NCBI GenBank assembly: GCA_016715285.1
Contig: JADKAO010000001.1
Coordinates: 310,001-374,000, forward strand
Direction: 5' to 3'
DNA: 64,000 bases
Source of the DNA: Actinomycetales bacterium
GTDB lineage: Bacteria; Actinomycetota; Actinomycetes; Actinomycetales; Dermatophilaceae
The stretch's first letter is position 1, and each line of letters starts with the position of its first letter. The position numbers and the translations under genes were made by a program. The notes under the pieces are model-generated. The model saw nothing but the letters and a program-made list of their open reading frames with translations, did no database searches and was not told the origin of the DNA. Positions 16,561 to 25,221 of this stretch are shown piece after piece.

Positions 16561-17475
16561 TCAGACGTCGTGATGGAGCGCTTCTGACACCTGTGTGGTT
16601 GGACGGTCGGGTTGCCTGCCGGCGAGTTCGACGACGTACATCGCGGCCAGGACGAGCGCACCACCGAGCATCATCCGCCCGGTGAGTGATTCGCCGCCGA
16701 GCGCTACGGCGAAGCCCGCAGCAAACACCGGTTCCAGGGTCATGACGATTGCGGCTCTGGTCGCGGTCATGTGAGCCTGGGCCCACGTTTGTGACCAGAG
16801 GGCGAGCACGCCAGCAGCCGTCGCCATGTAGATGACCGACCACCACTGCCCGGTGCTCTGGGGCCAGGTAATCCCGTCAGGGACCGCCACGACCAGGCAG
16901 AACGCCGCGATGACGATCATCTGTACAACCGACATACCCGCTGCCCGAGCTGCCGTGGAATACCGACCCAGGCCGATGATGTGCAGGGCATACAAGGCTG
17001 CTGCCATCAACGTTAGGGTTTCGCCGATCCCGACTGAGACCCCGTTGAGCGACAGCAGGGCCAGTCCTGCCGTGGCGAGCGACACGGCATACCAAGTGCT
17101 TGCCGGCACGCGCTCCCGCAGGAGCGCGGCGGTGATGACGGGGGTCAACACCACGTAGGTCCCGGTGATGAAGCCAGACACGGAGGCGTCGGTGTGTGCC
17201 AAGCCCGCCGTTTGGAGCAGTTGAGCGCCGCCATAGAGCGCCCCGAGACCCATTCCCACGATCACATCCCGGCGCTCCAAGGTCCGCAAGGGTCGCCAGA
17301 AGAGCGCCACCATGAGCGCTGCGGCCAGGGTGAACCTGATCGCGAGGAAGTCAGCGGGCGGTACCGTTTGGACGAGGTCGCGGATCAGGAAGAACGTCGA
17401 TCCCCACACTGCCGTGAGGGCAACGAGCAGGAAGGTGGCGATCGCCTGCAGGCGACGCTTTGGTGAGGCCGACAT
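16561..17475 (-). CDS. EamA/DMT-family transporter
   Basis: A 304-residue membrane protein with ten predicted helices in two repeats, the drug/metabolite exporter (EamA) fold; WGSTFFLIRD near the N-terminus and the ALWSQTWAQAHM helix in the second half are typical. The exported compound is unknown; amino acids or their analogues are common for the family. It starts 7 bases after the pknL stop on the same strand and may be co-transcribed. Confidence 0.9.
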   Translation of the reverse strand: MSASPKRRLQAIATFLLVALTAVWGSTFFLIRDLVQTVPPADFLAIRFTLAAALMVALFWRPLRTLERRDVIVGMGLGALYGGAQLLQTAGLAHTDASVSGFITGTYVVLTPVITAALLRERVPASTWYAVSLATAGLALLSLNGVSVGIGETLTLMAAALYALHIIGLGRYSTAARAAGMSVVQMIVIAAFCLVVAVPDGITWPQSTGQWWSVIYMATAAGVLALWSQTWAQAHMTATRAAIVMTLEPVFAAGFAVALGGESLTGRMMLGGALVLAAMYVVELAGRQPDRPTTQVSEALHHDV

Positions 17476-17482
17476 CAGGGCG

Positions 17483-19540
17483 TCAAATGATGGTCAGCGT
17501 GATCGTTGATCCACGACGCAACATGGTGCCGGCGCCGGGATCTTGGAAGCGGACAGTCTTGAGCGCCCCTCCGAAGAGCTTGTTGATCGTGACCGCAAAA
17601 CCCGCATCCTTGAGGATCTTCTCGGCGACTGCCTGTTGCTTGAGGGTGACGTCCGGCACCGCGACGAGCACCGGGCCCTTGGAGACGATCAGAGTCACGG
17701 TGTCTTTACGGAAGAGGGTTCCCTGCGAAGGGGTTTGGGTTACGACCGCGCCCTCGGGGACCGTCTCGCTGTTAACCGGTTCGCCGCGCACGACGGTGAA
17801 TCCGGCCGCCTCAAGCAGGCGTTGGGCGTCGTCAGCGGGCTTGCCGACGAAGCTCGTGACCGGTAGGGGTTCTCGTCCCTTACTCACGACGACTGCGACA
17901 GGAGTGTCTCGTTTGACCGAGGCGTCAGGGGGAGGGTCCTGCCGGATGACAACGCCAGCTGGCACGGTTTCGCTGAACTCCTCAGTGGCTGGCCCGGCGA
18001 CGAGGCGGCGGTCGGCGAGGAGTGCGGCGACATCACTGGCCTTCACGTCCACGAGCTTGGGTACGGCATACCGCTCTTGCCCTAGTGAGACGATGAGCCG
18101 CACCGCGGTGTTCCTGCGAACTTGTGCGCCAGCCGCCGGCTGTGCCTCGATGACCTGTCCCTTGGGTTCGGTTTCGCTATATGCCGTGCCGACGTCAGCT
18201 CGGAGCTCGACCCCGGCGAGTGCCGCTGTGGCCTGGGCTTCGGTCAGGTGCACAAGCGGAGGCACAAGACGTTGCGCGCCTGGGCCGGCGGAGTCATACC
18301 ACCACCACCCGCCCGCGGCGCCACCAGCGAGGAGGGCGAGCACGAGCAGGAACGGCCAGACTCGTCGTCGACGGCGATCAGGATGAGGTGGGGTTGGGGA
18401 CCCGGCCGAAACATCAACAGCGGGTGCCCAAGGATCACTCGGGGAAGTGCCGTTGCCCCAGACCTGCGGGATCGGCGTTGTGACGGATGCGTGCTCCACA
18501 GCGCCGACCGGGAGGACGGTGGTGGTTGCCCCGGGCGGGGTCACTTCGAGCTTCGCCGTGGCGGTCAGTGTTTCGAGGACGGCGGTGTCTGCGGACGGGT
18601 CTCTCTCGGCCACGAGCGGGACTAGTGGTTTGAGAGTCGGAGCCATCCCGGGCTCGTATACCGGGGTCGCGTCGAGTTCGGCTTCACTCAATTGGCGGGT
18701 GGCTTCGCGGAGTTCGTCCAGGAATTCGCTGGCGGTCGCGGGCCGATCGTCCGGATCGATCGCAGTTGCGCGTGCGATGAGCCGGTCCATTTCGAGCGGC
18801 ACGGTCGACACACGTTCAGACGCGAGCGGCACCGAGCCACTGACGTGCTGGGCTGCGATCTGAGCCTCCGAGGCACCTTCCATGGCGCGCCGACCGGTGA
18901 GGAGGTCGACGAGAATCAGCCCGGCGGCATATACGTCGCTGCGTTCGTCGGCGGGCTTGCGGCGTAATTGCTCGGGGGCGAGGTAGGGGACCGAGCCGAG
19001 GACATGGCTCACGTCGGTGCGGGTGAGCGTCGAGGCTTCGCGGGCGAGGCCAAAGTCAGTGACCTTGACCGAGCCGTCACTGGCGATCAGGACGTTTTCG
19101 GGCTTGACATCACGGTGGATGCGTCCGGCCGTGTGAGCGACAGCGAGGGCGCGCAGGATCGCCGTGAAGATCCGCACGGCTTCCCGCACCGGCAGCGCGC
19201 CCGTGTGGTCGATCCACTGGCGCAGGGTGTGTCCCTCGACATATTCCATGACGAGGCAGACCTGGCCGTGTTCTTCCACCAGGTCGTGGACCGCCACGAT
19301 CGTGGGGTGACTCAGGCCTGCAGCAAGCTGGCCTTCTCGCCGAAACCGCGACAATTGGGCCTCGTCGCGAGCGGAGCCCGGTGGCAGTACTTTGACCGCG
19401 ACGCGGCGCCCGAGACGGTCGTCGATGGCCAGCCACACCGTGCCCATGCCACCGTCGGCGATCTTCCGGACGAGTCGGTACCGATCCGCGATGAGCCCGC
19501 CCAAGGGCAGGGTGCGGCGAGGTTCGACGGGCGTGGACAC
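17483..19540 (-). CDS. pknL: PASTA-domain serine/threonine protein kinase (PknL-like)
   Basis: A 685-residue transmembrane receptor kinase. The N-terminal kinase domain has the glycine loop (IADGGMGTVW), the AVKV lysine, HRDVKPEN and DFG motifs. A Pro/Thr-rich juxtamembrane stretch, one membrane helix (WPFLLVLALLAGG) and four PASTA repeats follow, the last ending in TLTII. PASTA repeats outside the cell sense peptidoglycan-related ligands in this family. The divergent neighbour is an Rv2175c-like protein, and in M. tuberculosis Rv2175c is a PknL substrate, which supports the name. The GTG at 19540 is chosen by family; an ATG at 19603 is in frame. Neither has a good Shine-Dalgarno sequence. 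Confidence 0.92.
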   Translation of the reverse strand: MSTPVEPRRTLPLGGLIADRYRLVRKIADGGMGTVWLAIDDRLGRRVAVKVLPPGSARDEAQLSRFRREGQLAAGLSHPTIVAVHDLVEEHGQVCLVMEYVEGHTLRQWIDHTGALPVREAVRIFTAILRALAVAHTAGRIHRDVKPENVLIASDGSVKVTDFGLAREASTLTRTDVSHVLGSVPYLAPEQLRRKPADERSDVYAAGLILVDLLTGRRAMEGASEAQIAAQHVSGSVPLASERVSTVPLEMDRLIARATAIDPDDRPATASEFLDELREATRQLSEAELDATPVYEPGMAPTLKPLVPLVAERDPSADTAVLETLTATAKLEVTPPGATTTVLPVGAVEHASVTTPIPQVWGNGTSPSDPWAPAVDVSAGSPTPPHPDRRRRRVWPFLLVLALLAGGAAGGWWWYDSAGPGAQRLVPPLVHLTEAQATAALAGVELRADVGTAYSETEPKGQVIEAQPAAGAQVRRNTAVRLIVSLGQERYAVPKLVDVKASDVAALLADRRLVAGPATEEFSETVPAGVVIRQDPPPDASVKRDTPVAVVVSKGREPLPVTSFVGKPADDAQRLLEAAGFTVVRGEPVNSETVPEGAVVTQTPSQGTLFRKDTVTLIVSKGPVLVAVPDVTLKQQAVAEKILKDAGFAVTINKLFGGALKTVRFQDPGAGTMLRRGSTITLTII

Positions 19541-19618
19541 GGAGGCGAGTTTACGTTCCTGGAGCGGGTATGCCGTGGACGCGCCGCGGCACGTCGTGGT
19601 CATGGGAGGCTAGGCGGC

Positions 19619-19993
19619 GTGACTGAGCAGAGCTTTGACAACGTGGAGGACCTGGTCGGCGACTGGAGCTACCTGCCTGACATCGCGGAGCGCTACGGTT
19701 GGCCGCTGTCACGGGTCCGCCGATTCGTTGACGAACGCGAGGTGCTGACCGCTCGAGTCGGACCCAATCGGGCAGCAGCCGTGCCGACGAGCTTCCTCGG
19801 AGCCGATGGCCCGCTCCCTGAGCTCAAGGGCACCTTTACCGTCCTCGCTGACGGTGGCATGAACGACGTGGAGATCATCCGCTGGCTACACACCGTCGAT
19901 CCGTCGCTGCCGGGCGGCGACACGCCCATGGCGGCGTTGCGTGCCGGTCACAAACGGGAGATCCGGCGACGGGCTCAAGCGCTCGCGTTCTAG
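19619..19993 (+). CDS. Rv2175c-like DNA-binding protein
   Basis: A 124-residue protein similar to M. tuberculosis Rv2175c: an N-terminal winged-helix/helix-turn-helix (LPDIAERYGWPLSRVRRFVDE) and a C-terminal helical domain (DVEIIRWLHT...PMAALRAGHKREIRRRAQALAF). Rv2175c is known as a PknL substrate that loses DNA binding on phosphorylation of a threonine near its N-terminus; here only Thr2 lies there. The GTG is at 19619. Divergent from the kinase gene with a 78-base gap. Confidence 0.9.
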   Translation: MTEQSFDNVEDLVGDWSYLPDIAERYGWPLSRVRRFVDEREVLTARVGPNRAAAVPTSFLGADGPLPELKGTFTVLADGGMNDVEIIRWLHTVDPSLPGGDTPMAALRAGHKREIRRRAQALAF

Positions 19994-20051
19994 CCTTCCG
20001 AGCGCCGCCGCATCGGTGCGTGGTCAGAGGTGGCCAACCTAACCAGGGACA

Positions 20052-21149
20052 TTAGGTCGCGCGGGCAGTAGCCGCCGCGACGAGCTCGTGGAGTACCTCC
20101 ACAGCCGTGTGATCGAGTCCGTCGGCGACCTCACCCAAGGCATCATGGGCCTGCGCGCAGAGCCGATCGATGTCGGCCTCGACCGCAGCCACCGCAGGGG
20201 TGCCCTCGATCAACGCGCGCACGACGCCGACGCCCAGATCGTCGAGATCAGCCCGACCGAACAGTTGGCGCATCACCGACAGACCGGCGTCGTCCAAGTG
20301 GTCCAGAAGGTAGGCGATCAGGACGGTCCGCTTGCCTTCGCGGAGGTCATCGCCAGCAGGCTTGCCGGTCTCTGCGGGGTCGCCGAATACGCCGAGCAGA
20401 TCGTCGCGGAGTTGGAACGCTTCGCCGAGGGCCAAGCCGTATCGGGAGAGTCCATCGAGCGTCGCACCAGTCAACCCACCCGCTAGCGCGCCGACGAGCA
20501 GTGGTTGTTCGATCGTGTACTTCGCGCTCTTGAATCGGATGACCCGGCGCGCCGACATGAGCCGGTCGGCGGTCGACAGGGCCTCCCAGCCTCGGGCCGA
20601 CTCCAGCACGTCGAGGAATTGTCCGCCCATGAGTTGGGTGCGCATCCGGTCGAACATCTCCCGACCTCGGGCCAGGTGATCGGCAGGCAGACCACTGGTT
20701 GAAAACAGCTCGTCAGTCCACTGCAGGCACAAGTCGCCTGCCAGGATCGCGGTCGCCTCCCCGAAGCGGTCGCTATCGCCTGACCACCCAGCTCGCGCGT
20801 GAAGGGCCGCGACGGCCCGGTGAGCGGACGGCATACCTCGACGGGTGTCGCTGCGGTCCATGACGTCGTCGTGAAGGAGCGCAGCTGCCTGGAAGAACTC
20901 CATCGCGGTGGCGAGCCGGATGAGTGACTCGGACCCCGGCTGTCCGGCCGCGCGATAACCCCAATAGGCGAAGGCGGCGCGCAGCCGCTTACCGCCCGTG
21001 AGCAGCTGACGCACCGAGTCGATGAGCGGGTCGAGATCCGGGCCAACCTCAGCGAGCACCTCGTGTTGGCGATCGAGCTCGGTCACGACAGCCGCCTGCA
21101 CCCGCGCACGCACATCTTCGCGGTCCAGGGGTGTGGTCGGGGTGGTCAC
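20052..21149 (-). CDS. idsA: Polyprenyl (geranylgeranyl-type) diphosphate synthase
   Basis: Trans-isoprenyl diphosphate synthase that extends allylic diphosphates with isopentenyl diphosphate. The 365-residue protein has GGKRLRA, the first aspartate-rich motif DDVMD and the second region QLRDDLLGVFGD with GKPAGDDLREGKRT. Long-chain product length cannot be read reliably. Positional counterpart of Rv2173 (idsA2). The GTG at 21149 is preceded by AAGGGCC. Divergent from metF. Confidence 0.93.
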   Translation of the reverse strand: MTTPTTPLDREDVRARVQAAVVTELDRQHEVLAEVGPDLDPLIDSVRQLLTGGKRLRAAFAYWGYRAAGQPGSESLIRLATAMEFFQAAALLHDDVMDRSDTRRGMPSAHRAVAALHARAGWSGDSDRFGEATAILAGDLCLQWTDELFSTSGLPADHLARGREMFDRMRTQLMGGQFLDVLESARGWEALSTADRLMSARRVIRFKSAKYTIEQPLLVGALAGGLTGATLDGLSRYGLALGEAFQLRDDLLGVFGDPAETGKPAGDDLREGKRTVLIAYLLDHLDDAGLSVMRQLFGRADLDDLGVGVVRALIEGTPAVAAVEADIDRLCAQAHDALGEVADGLDHTAVEVLHELVAAATARAT

Positions 21150-21271
21150 GAAGGGCCCTTCTGCAACGAAAGAGGTACGCCGGGCACTCGCCCCCCAGCG
21201 CGCTCGGCTGTGTCTGTCCAGACTACGTGCTGAGCGCGAGTGGGGCACTCGAGCCTCACTAGTGTGGAGCT

Positions 21272-22210
21272 ATGTCCTCCCTGCGTCGCCCGGAACACGT
21301 GGTGCGTTCGATCCCCGACGCCTTGTCGGGAGCCCGACCCGCGATCAGTTTCGAGTTCTTCCCGCCGAAGGATGACGCGGGGGAGGCGGTGCTGTGGGAG
21401 ACCATCCGGGCACTGGAAAAAACCCGGCCGACCTTTGTGTCAGTGACGTATGGGGCCGGTGGCAGCAGTCGTGACCGGACCATCCGGGTCACCGATCGGA
21501 TTGCACGGGAAACGACCATGACACCGATGGCGCATTTGACGTGCGTAGGCCACTCGGTGACCGAACTCCGCAACATCATCGGGCACTACGCCAACGGTGC
21601 CGTGCGCAACATCTTGGCGCTCCGAGGTGACCCTCAAGGCGGACTCGATCAGCCGTGGGTGTCGCACCCCGAAGGCTTCGACCACGCCGAAGAGCTAGTC
21701 ACGCTCATCCGGAAGTTGGGTCCTTTCACGGTCGGGGTTGCGGCGTTCCCGGATCGGCACCCGGAGAGCCCCAGCCTCGATGCGGACGCCGATGTACTGG
21801 TGCGCAAGGCGGATGCGGGCGCGGCGTTTGCGATTAGCCAGTTCTTCTTCACGACGGACGCGTACGTCCGGCTCCGTGATCGGGTCGCGGCACGAGGGCG
21901 GGACCTGCCGATCATCCCGGGCCTGATGCCGGTGACGAATGTCCGGCAACTCGCGAGAATGACCGAGTTGTCAGGGCAACCGGTGCCTGAGTCGGTGACG
22001 AGTCGCTTGCTGGCTGTGGACGGTGACCCCACAGCGGTGCGGGAGGTCGGTGTCGAGATCGCGACGGAGCTCGCGCAGCAACTCTTGGACGAAGGCGCTC
22101 CCGGCCTTCACTTCATCACGATGAACCGGTCACCCGCGACCTTGCACGTGTGGCGCAACCTTGGCCTCGAAGCAGCCCAGTGGGCGGCCTCTCACCCTGA
22201 GTCACGCTGA
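21272..22210 (+). CDS. metF: Methylenetetrahydrofolate reductase
   Basis: FAD enzyme reducing 5,10-methylene- to 5-methyl-tetrahydrofolate for methionine synthesis. The 312-residue protein has SFEFFPPKDD (catalytic glutamate), SVTYGAGGSSRDRT, the HLTCVGH strand, LALRGDPQ and QFFFT motifs of the TIM-barrel family. Its 3' end overlaps the convergent DUF4126 gene by nine bases. Confidence 0.96.
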   Translation: MSSLRRPEHVVRSIPDALSGARPAISFEFFPPKDDAGEAVLWETIRALEKTRPTFVSVTYGAGGSSRDRTIRVTDRIARETTMTPMAHLTCVGHSVTELRNIIGHYANGAVRNILALRGDPQGGLDQPWVSHPEGFDHAEELVTLIRKLGPFTVGVAAFPDRHPESPSLDADADVLVRKADAGAAFAISQFFFTTDAYVRLRDRVAARGRDLPIIPGLMPVTNVRQLARMTELSGQPVPESVTSRLLAVDGDPTAVREVGVEIATELAQQLLDEGAPGLHFITMNRSPATLHVWRNLGLEAAQWAASHPESR

Positions 22211-22927
22211 GGGGTCGCCACCGTCCGTTTGACGGAGGGGTTGGGTCCGGTCAGCTGACCTCGTGGGGAGCTGCCGGGTGTCGCCACTTCGGGACGGGGG
22301 CGCCTCTCGTAGCTCGTCGGCGGCGCTCGGGGGTGTTGACGCCAACCGCTCGCCCCACGAGTCATACCGCGCCTTGAAGCGGCGGATGCGCTTGAGCAGG
22401 AAGATCACGAGCGCGGCGCCGACGACGAGGAGCACTCCGGCGATGCCCGCTGCTACCCAAGGGTTGGCGAACGCAGTGGTGACGACGGCGGCAACGGTGA
22501 CATCTTCGGCGGTCGAGACGACGATATTGCTGGCAGGTTCAGGCGAGGTGTTGACCGCGGCTCGGGTGCCAGCCTTCACCAGATGGGAGGCCAAAGCGGT
22601 AAATCCACCGGTCGCAGCCATGAAGGCGGCGTTGAGGTCGGAGCTCTCGTGACCAAACAGGTAGCCGAGCGTTGCTCCGACCGCGGGCCTGACCACCGTG
22701 TGGATCGAGTCCCACGTCGAGTCGAGGTAGGGGATCTTGTCGGCCACCATCTCGATGACGAAGAGCACCCCCGCGCCGATGAGGACATCTGTGCGAGCCA
22801 ACGCATCGGGTATGCCGGTGACGTTAAAGATCCGCTCGGCCAGGCCCATGATCAGCACCACGGCATACGCGTTGATGCCGCTCGCCCAGCCTGACGTGAA
22901 GACCCAGGGCAGGACTTCTGCACCCAT
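22202..22927 (-). CDS. DUF4126 membrane protein
   Basis: A 241-residue integral membrane protein with about five helices; the family signature is the N-terminal TSGWASGINAYAVVLIMGL and KIPYLDSTWD/VVRPAVGA blocks. The function is unknown. The ATG at 22927 has an AAGGAAC Shine-Dalgarno sequence. The C-terminal 50 residues are polar. The tail overlaps the end of metF by nine bases. Confidence 0.85.
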   Translation of the reverse strand: MGAEVLPWVFTSGWASGINAYAVVLIMGLAERIFNVTGIPDALARTDVLIGAGVLFVIEMVADKIPYLDSTWDSIHTVVRPAVGATLGYLFGHESSDLNAAFMAATGGFTALASHLVKAGTRAAVNTSPEPASNIVVSTAEDVTVAAVVTTAFANPWVAAGIAGVLLVVGAALVIFLLKRIRRFKARYDSWGERLASTPPSAADELREAPPSRSGDTRQLPTRSADRTQPLRQTDGGDPSA

Positions 22928-23272
22928 CGTGTTCCTTCGCTTTCCGTGACGGACTCGGGGGGCCTTCGGTCTGTCGTATGCCGTCCGCCCAGAGTCATAA
23001 CGTCGCAGGTGACGGGGCATTTCCCCGGAGGACGTGCCGTGCCACTACAAGTGGGTAACGATCGACGTCATGAGTGCGTCGGGCAGGAAAGAGGCGTATC
23101 CCGTGCTGACAGCGACGGCGCCGACGGTTTCAGGTCACCCCCTGGCGGACCTGAAACCGTCGGCGCCGTCGCGCAAACAGATCTCCACGGTCTCATGTCG
23201 ACGCACGTGACGGTATCCGTATAAGTACCTAGTTTGTGGAGAAGCTCGGGCGAGGTGGTAGGCGGTGGGGGT
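22928..23272. other. Intergenic region with long inverted repeat
   Basis: This is the longest gap in the window (345 bases), lying between two minus-strand genes. It should contain the DUF4126 promoter, one GTATGCCG copy at 22976, and a 25-bp perfect inverted repeat at 23112-23172. I see no plausible small gene or structured RNA signature beyond that hairpin. Confidence 0.6.
23112..23172. repeat. Perfect 25-bp inverted repeat with 11-base loop
   Basis: Arms at 23112-23136 and 23148-23172 are exact reverse complements, centred on an 11-base loop rich in C. The arms contain GGCGCC and a TTTC/GAAA core. It lies about 100 bases downstream of the ybaK-like gene on the minus strand, so it may be its terminator, but it has no U-tract and is longer than needed. 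Confidence 0.8.
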
Positions 23273-23761
23273 TCAGGCGACCGTCACTGGCTCGGCCCCG
23301 GTGATTCGGACCAACTCGGCATAGGTGGTCGGGAAGACGGTGTTGGGGTGGCCCGCAGCGGCCCAAATCACGTCGTAGCCGGCCAGGTCGACATCGATGA
23401 GCGTACGCACGGGCGCGAGGTGTCCGACCGGCGCGACCCCGCCGATGACGAAGCCGGTCCGCTCGCGCACAAAATCCGCATCGGCCCGGCCGAGCGACTC
23501 GACTCCGACATGCGCGGCGACGAGGGAGGTGTCGACTCGGTGCGCGCCCGAGGTGAGCACGAGCAGCGGCTCGTCGTGGGGGAGCCGGAAGACGAGCGAG
23601 TTGGCGATCTGCCCCACCTCAATACCGAGGTATGCCGCCGCCAGCGCGGCCGTGCGCGCGGCACCATCGAGGACCGTGATCTGGGGCGTGACGCCAGCGG
23701 CGGTCAGGTGTGCGGCGACGCGCTGGACGGCGGGATGAGTGAGGGTCTCGTCGGACGGCAT
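23273..23761 (-). CDS. YbaK/EbsC-family aminoacyl-tRNA editing protein
   Basis: A 162-residue free-standing editing domain of the YbaK/ProX type, which hydrolyses mischarged tRNA. The family features are AAAYLGIEVGQIANSLVF, the conserved VIGGVAPVGH loop and the final strand with AAGHPNTVFPTTYAEL. Exact specificity (Cys-tRNA-Pro, Ala-tRNA-Pro) cannot be read. Follows the DUF2207-like gene after nine bases, probably one transcript. Confidence 0.92.
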   Translation of the reverse strand: MPSDETLTHPAVQRVAAHLTAAGVTPQITVLDGAARTAALAAAYLGIEVGQIANSLVFRLPHDEPLLVLTSGAHRVDTSLVAAHVGVESLGRADADFVRERTGFVIGGVAPVGHLAPVRTLIDVDLAGYDVIWAAAGHPNTVFPTTYAELVRITGAEPVTVA

Positions 23762-23770
23762 GCGGGGAGT

Positions 23771-25036
23771 TTAGAAGTCGCAGCCGACTGCGTCGAAGCA
23801 GCCGCCGCCGTCGCCGACATCAAGCGAACTGCTCACCGAGGAAGCGAAGTCGCCGAGCGTCGCACCGATGTCGCCGAGCGCAGAGACCCCGGCGATGGCC
23901 TCGATCGGGGTCGTGAGGGCATCGAGTGCGATCGCGACGTCCACGAGGTTGGCGAGATCCAGGAGAGGCGACACACCGTCGGCGAAGGCCAGCCAGGGAA
24001 GGTCCATAGGGACCGCGAAACCCTGGAGCTGGGCAGCAGCGACGACCTTGCCGAAGGTCTCGGCCCATCGGTCGGCGACGCCAAACACCATGGCGTAGGG
24101 CAAATAGCGGCTAAAGAGCCCCGCCGCCTCGTCGAACCGGATCTGCGAAGCCTCCGCCTTGGTGAGGTACTCCCGGAAGCCGAGAGTCTGGATTCGGATG
24201 GCAGTGCCCTCTGCGGTACGAGGGATGCGGCCTCGGAGAGCACGGAGAAGCATCCAGGCGGCGACAAAGAGGGCAAGTGGCGTGGTAAGGCCTATCGGGC
24301 CGGCGGTGCCATCTCGGAGGTTGACAACCGCCGCGATGAGGAACAACAGCCCCAAGCCGATCACCGGGATGACAAGGCAGCCCAGGCGGCCGGCGCGGGA
24401 CTGGGGGTGCGCGGCATACCACCCGCGGTTGACGACCTCGCGGTAGAGCGCGATCTGGGCCTTGCGCAGGGTGAGTCCGGCGTCGGCTTGGAGGTCCTTG
24501 ATCCGCACGACGGGACCATCGCGGAAGAGGTCGGCGAGGAGTTGGCGTTCGAATTCGCCGAGCCCGTCGAAGGGGGGCGGCGGATCCGCGACGACCAAGG
24601 AGTAGTCGCGCTGGCTCGGAGGTGTCGTCGGCGGGGGCACCCCGTCCATGGGGTGGGTCGCCAGGCTCAGGGCGTTCGGTGCTGCTCCTGGAGGCGTAGC
24701 GACGATCCGGTAGTGCCCTTTGACCGCGAGGTCCACGAGGCGGGCGCTGAGATCGACCACATCGGCGCGACCGTCGAGTAGCGTGCCGACGACGGCTGGG
24801 GAGAGCCCGTCAGGGGGGGTGAACCGCACCGCCACGGGGCCATTCCACTCCCGGGTGCCCGAGACCCGTCCGCGCCGCACGGGCATCCCAAACACGGGGA
24901 ACTCACCGGGCGTGACATCGAGGAAGAAGCCGTCGCGCCGACGTCGGCGGAGCCACCACGCGAGGGGGAGCGCGATCATCAGCGTGAAGATCGCGATGAT
25001 CAGCGAGCCGGCTTCGTAGTCGTTCACGCACGTCAC
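23771..25036 (-). CDS. DUF2207-like membrane protein
   Basis: A 421-residue protein with an N-terminal membrane helix (about residues 10-30), a cytoplasmic segment (about 31-215), two further helices (about 218-265) and a soluble C-terminal part ending with a Gly-rich, Cys-containing tail. The layout matches the C-terminal half of DUF2207 proteins; the extracellular N-terminal domain of that family is missing. The start is GTG 25036 or GTG 25027, not distinguished. Function unknown. Confidence 0.75.
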   Translation of the reverse strand: MTCVNDYEAGSLIIAIFTLMIALPLAWWLRRRRRDGFFLDVTPGEFPVFGMPVRRGRVSGTREWNGPVAVRFTPPDGLSPAVVGTLLDGRADVVDLSARLVDLAVKGHYRIVATPPGAAPNALSLATHPMDGVPPPTTPPSQRDYSLVVADPPPPFDGLGEFERQLLADLFRDGPVVRIKDLQADAGLTLRKAQIALYREVVNRGWYAAHPQSRAGRLGCLVIPVIGLGLLFLIAAVVNLRDGTAGPIGLTTPLALFVAAWMLLRALRGRIPRTAEGTAIRIQTLGFREYLTKAEASQIRFDEAAGLFSRYLPYAMVFGVADRWAETFGKVVAAAQLQGFAVPMDLPWLAFADGVSPLLDLANLVDVAIALDALTTPIEAIAGVSALGDIGATLGDFASSVSSSLDVGDGGGCFDAVGCDF

Positions 25037-25055
25037 CCTACGGCTAGGGGACGGC

Positions 25056-25112
25056 TTGACAGGGTGTCCGACGGGGGCGCTAGAGTAATATCGGAATCGA
25101 ACACGTGTCCTA
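25056..25112 (+). promoter_or_regulatory. Candidate promoter and LexA (SOS) box for dnaE2 operon
   Basis: TTGACA at 25056-25061 and TAGAGT at 25081-25086 (19-base spacer) form a plausible vegetative promoter. Just downstream, 25097-25112 reads TCGAAC-ACGT-GTCCTA. The actinobacterial LexA consensus is TCGAAC-N4-GTTCGA: the left half is perfect and the right half matches four of six. An operator overlapping the start point, ahead of an operon ending in dnaE2, fits SOS repression. Confidence 0.6.
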
Positions 25113-25121
25113 GATATGTGC

Positions 25122-25145
25122 GGTTCTGGTTCTGATTCTGGTTCT
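25122..25145 (+). repeat. Short tandem hexamer repeat in leader
   Basis: Four copies of the hexamer GRTTCT (three GGTTCT, one GATTCT) lie in tandem in the untranslated leader of the DUF6504 gene, between the putative LexA box and the start codon. It is the only short tandem repeat seen outside coding sequence. Confidence 0.7.
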
Positions 25146-25221
25146 GCGGATGGGTCGAGTCCGCCCCGGTCCTGAGCGTCGTGATCCCTGCGGCGCCAGC
25201 TATCCCAAAGGGGGCTTGCTC

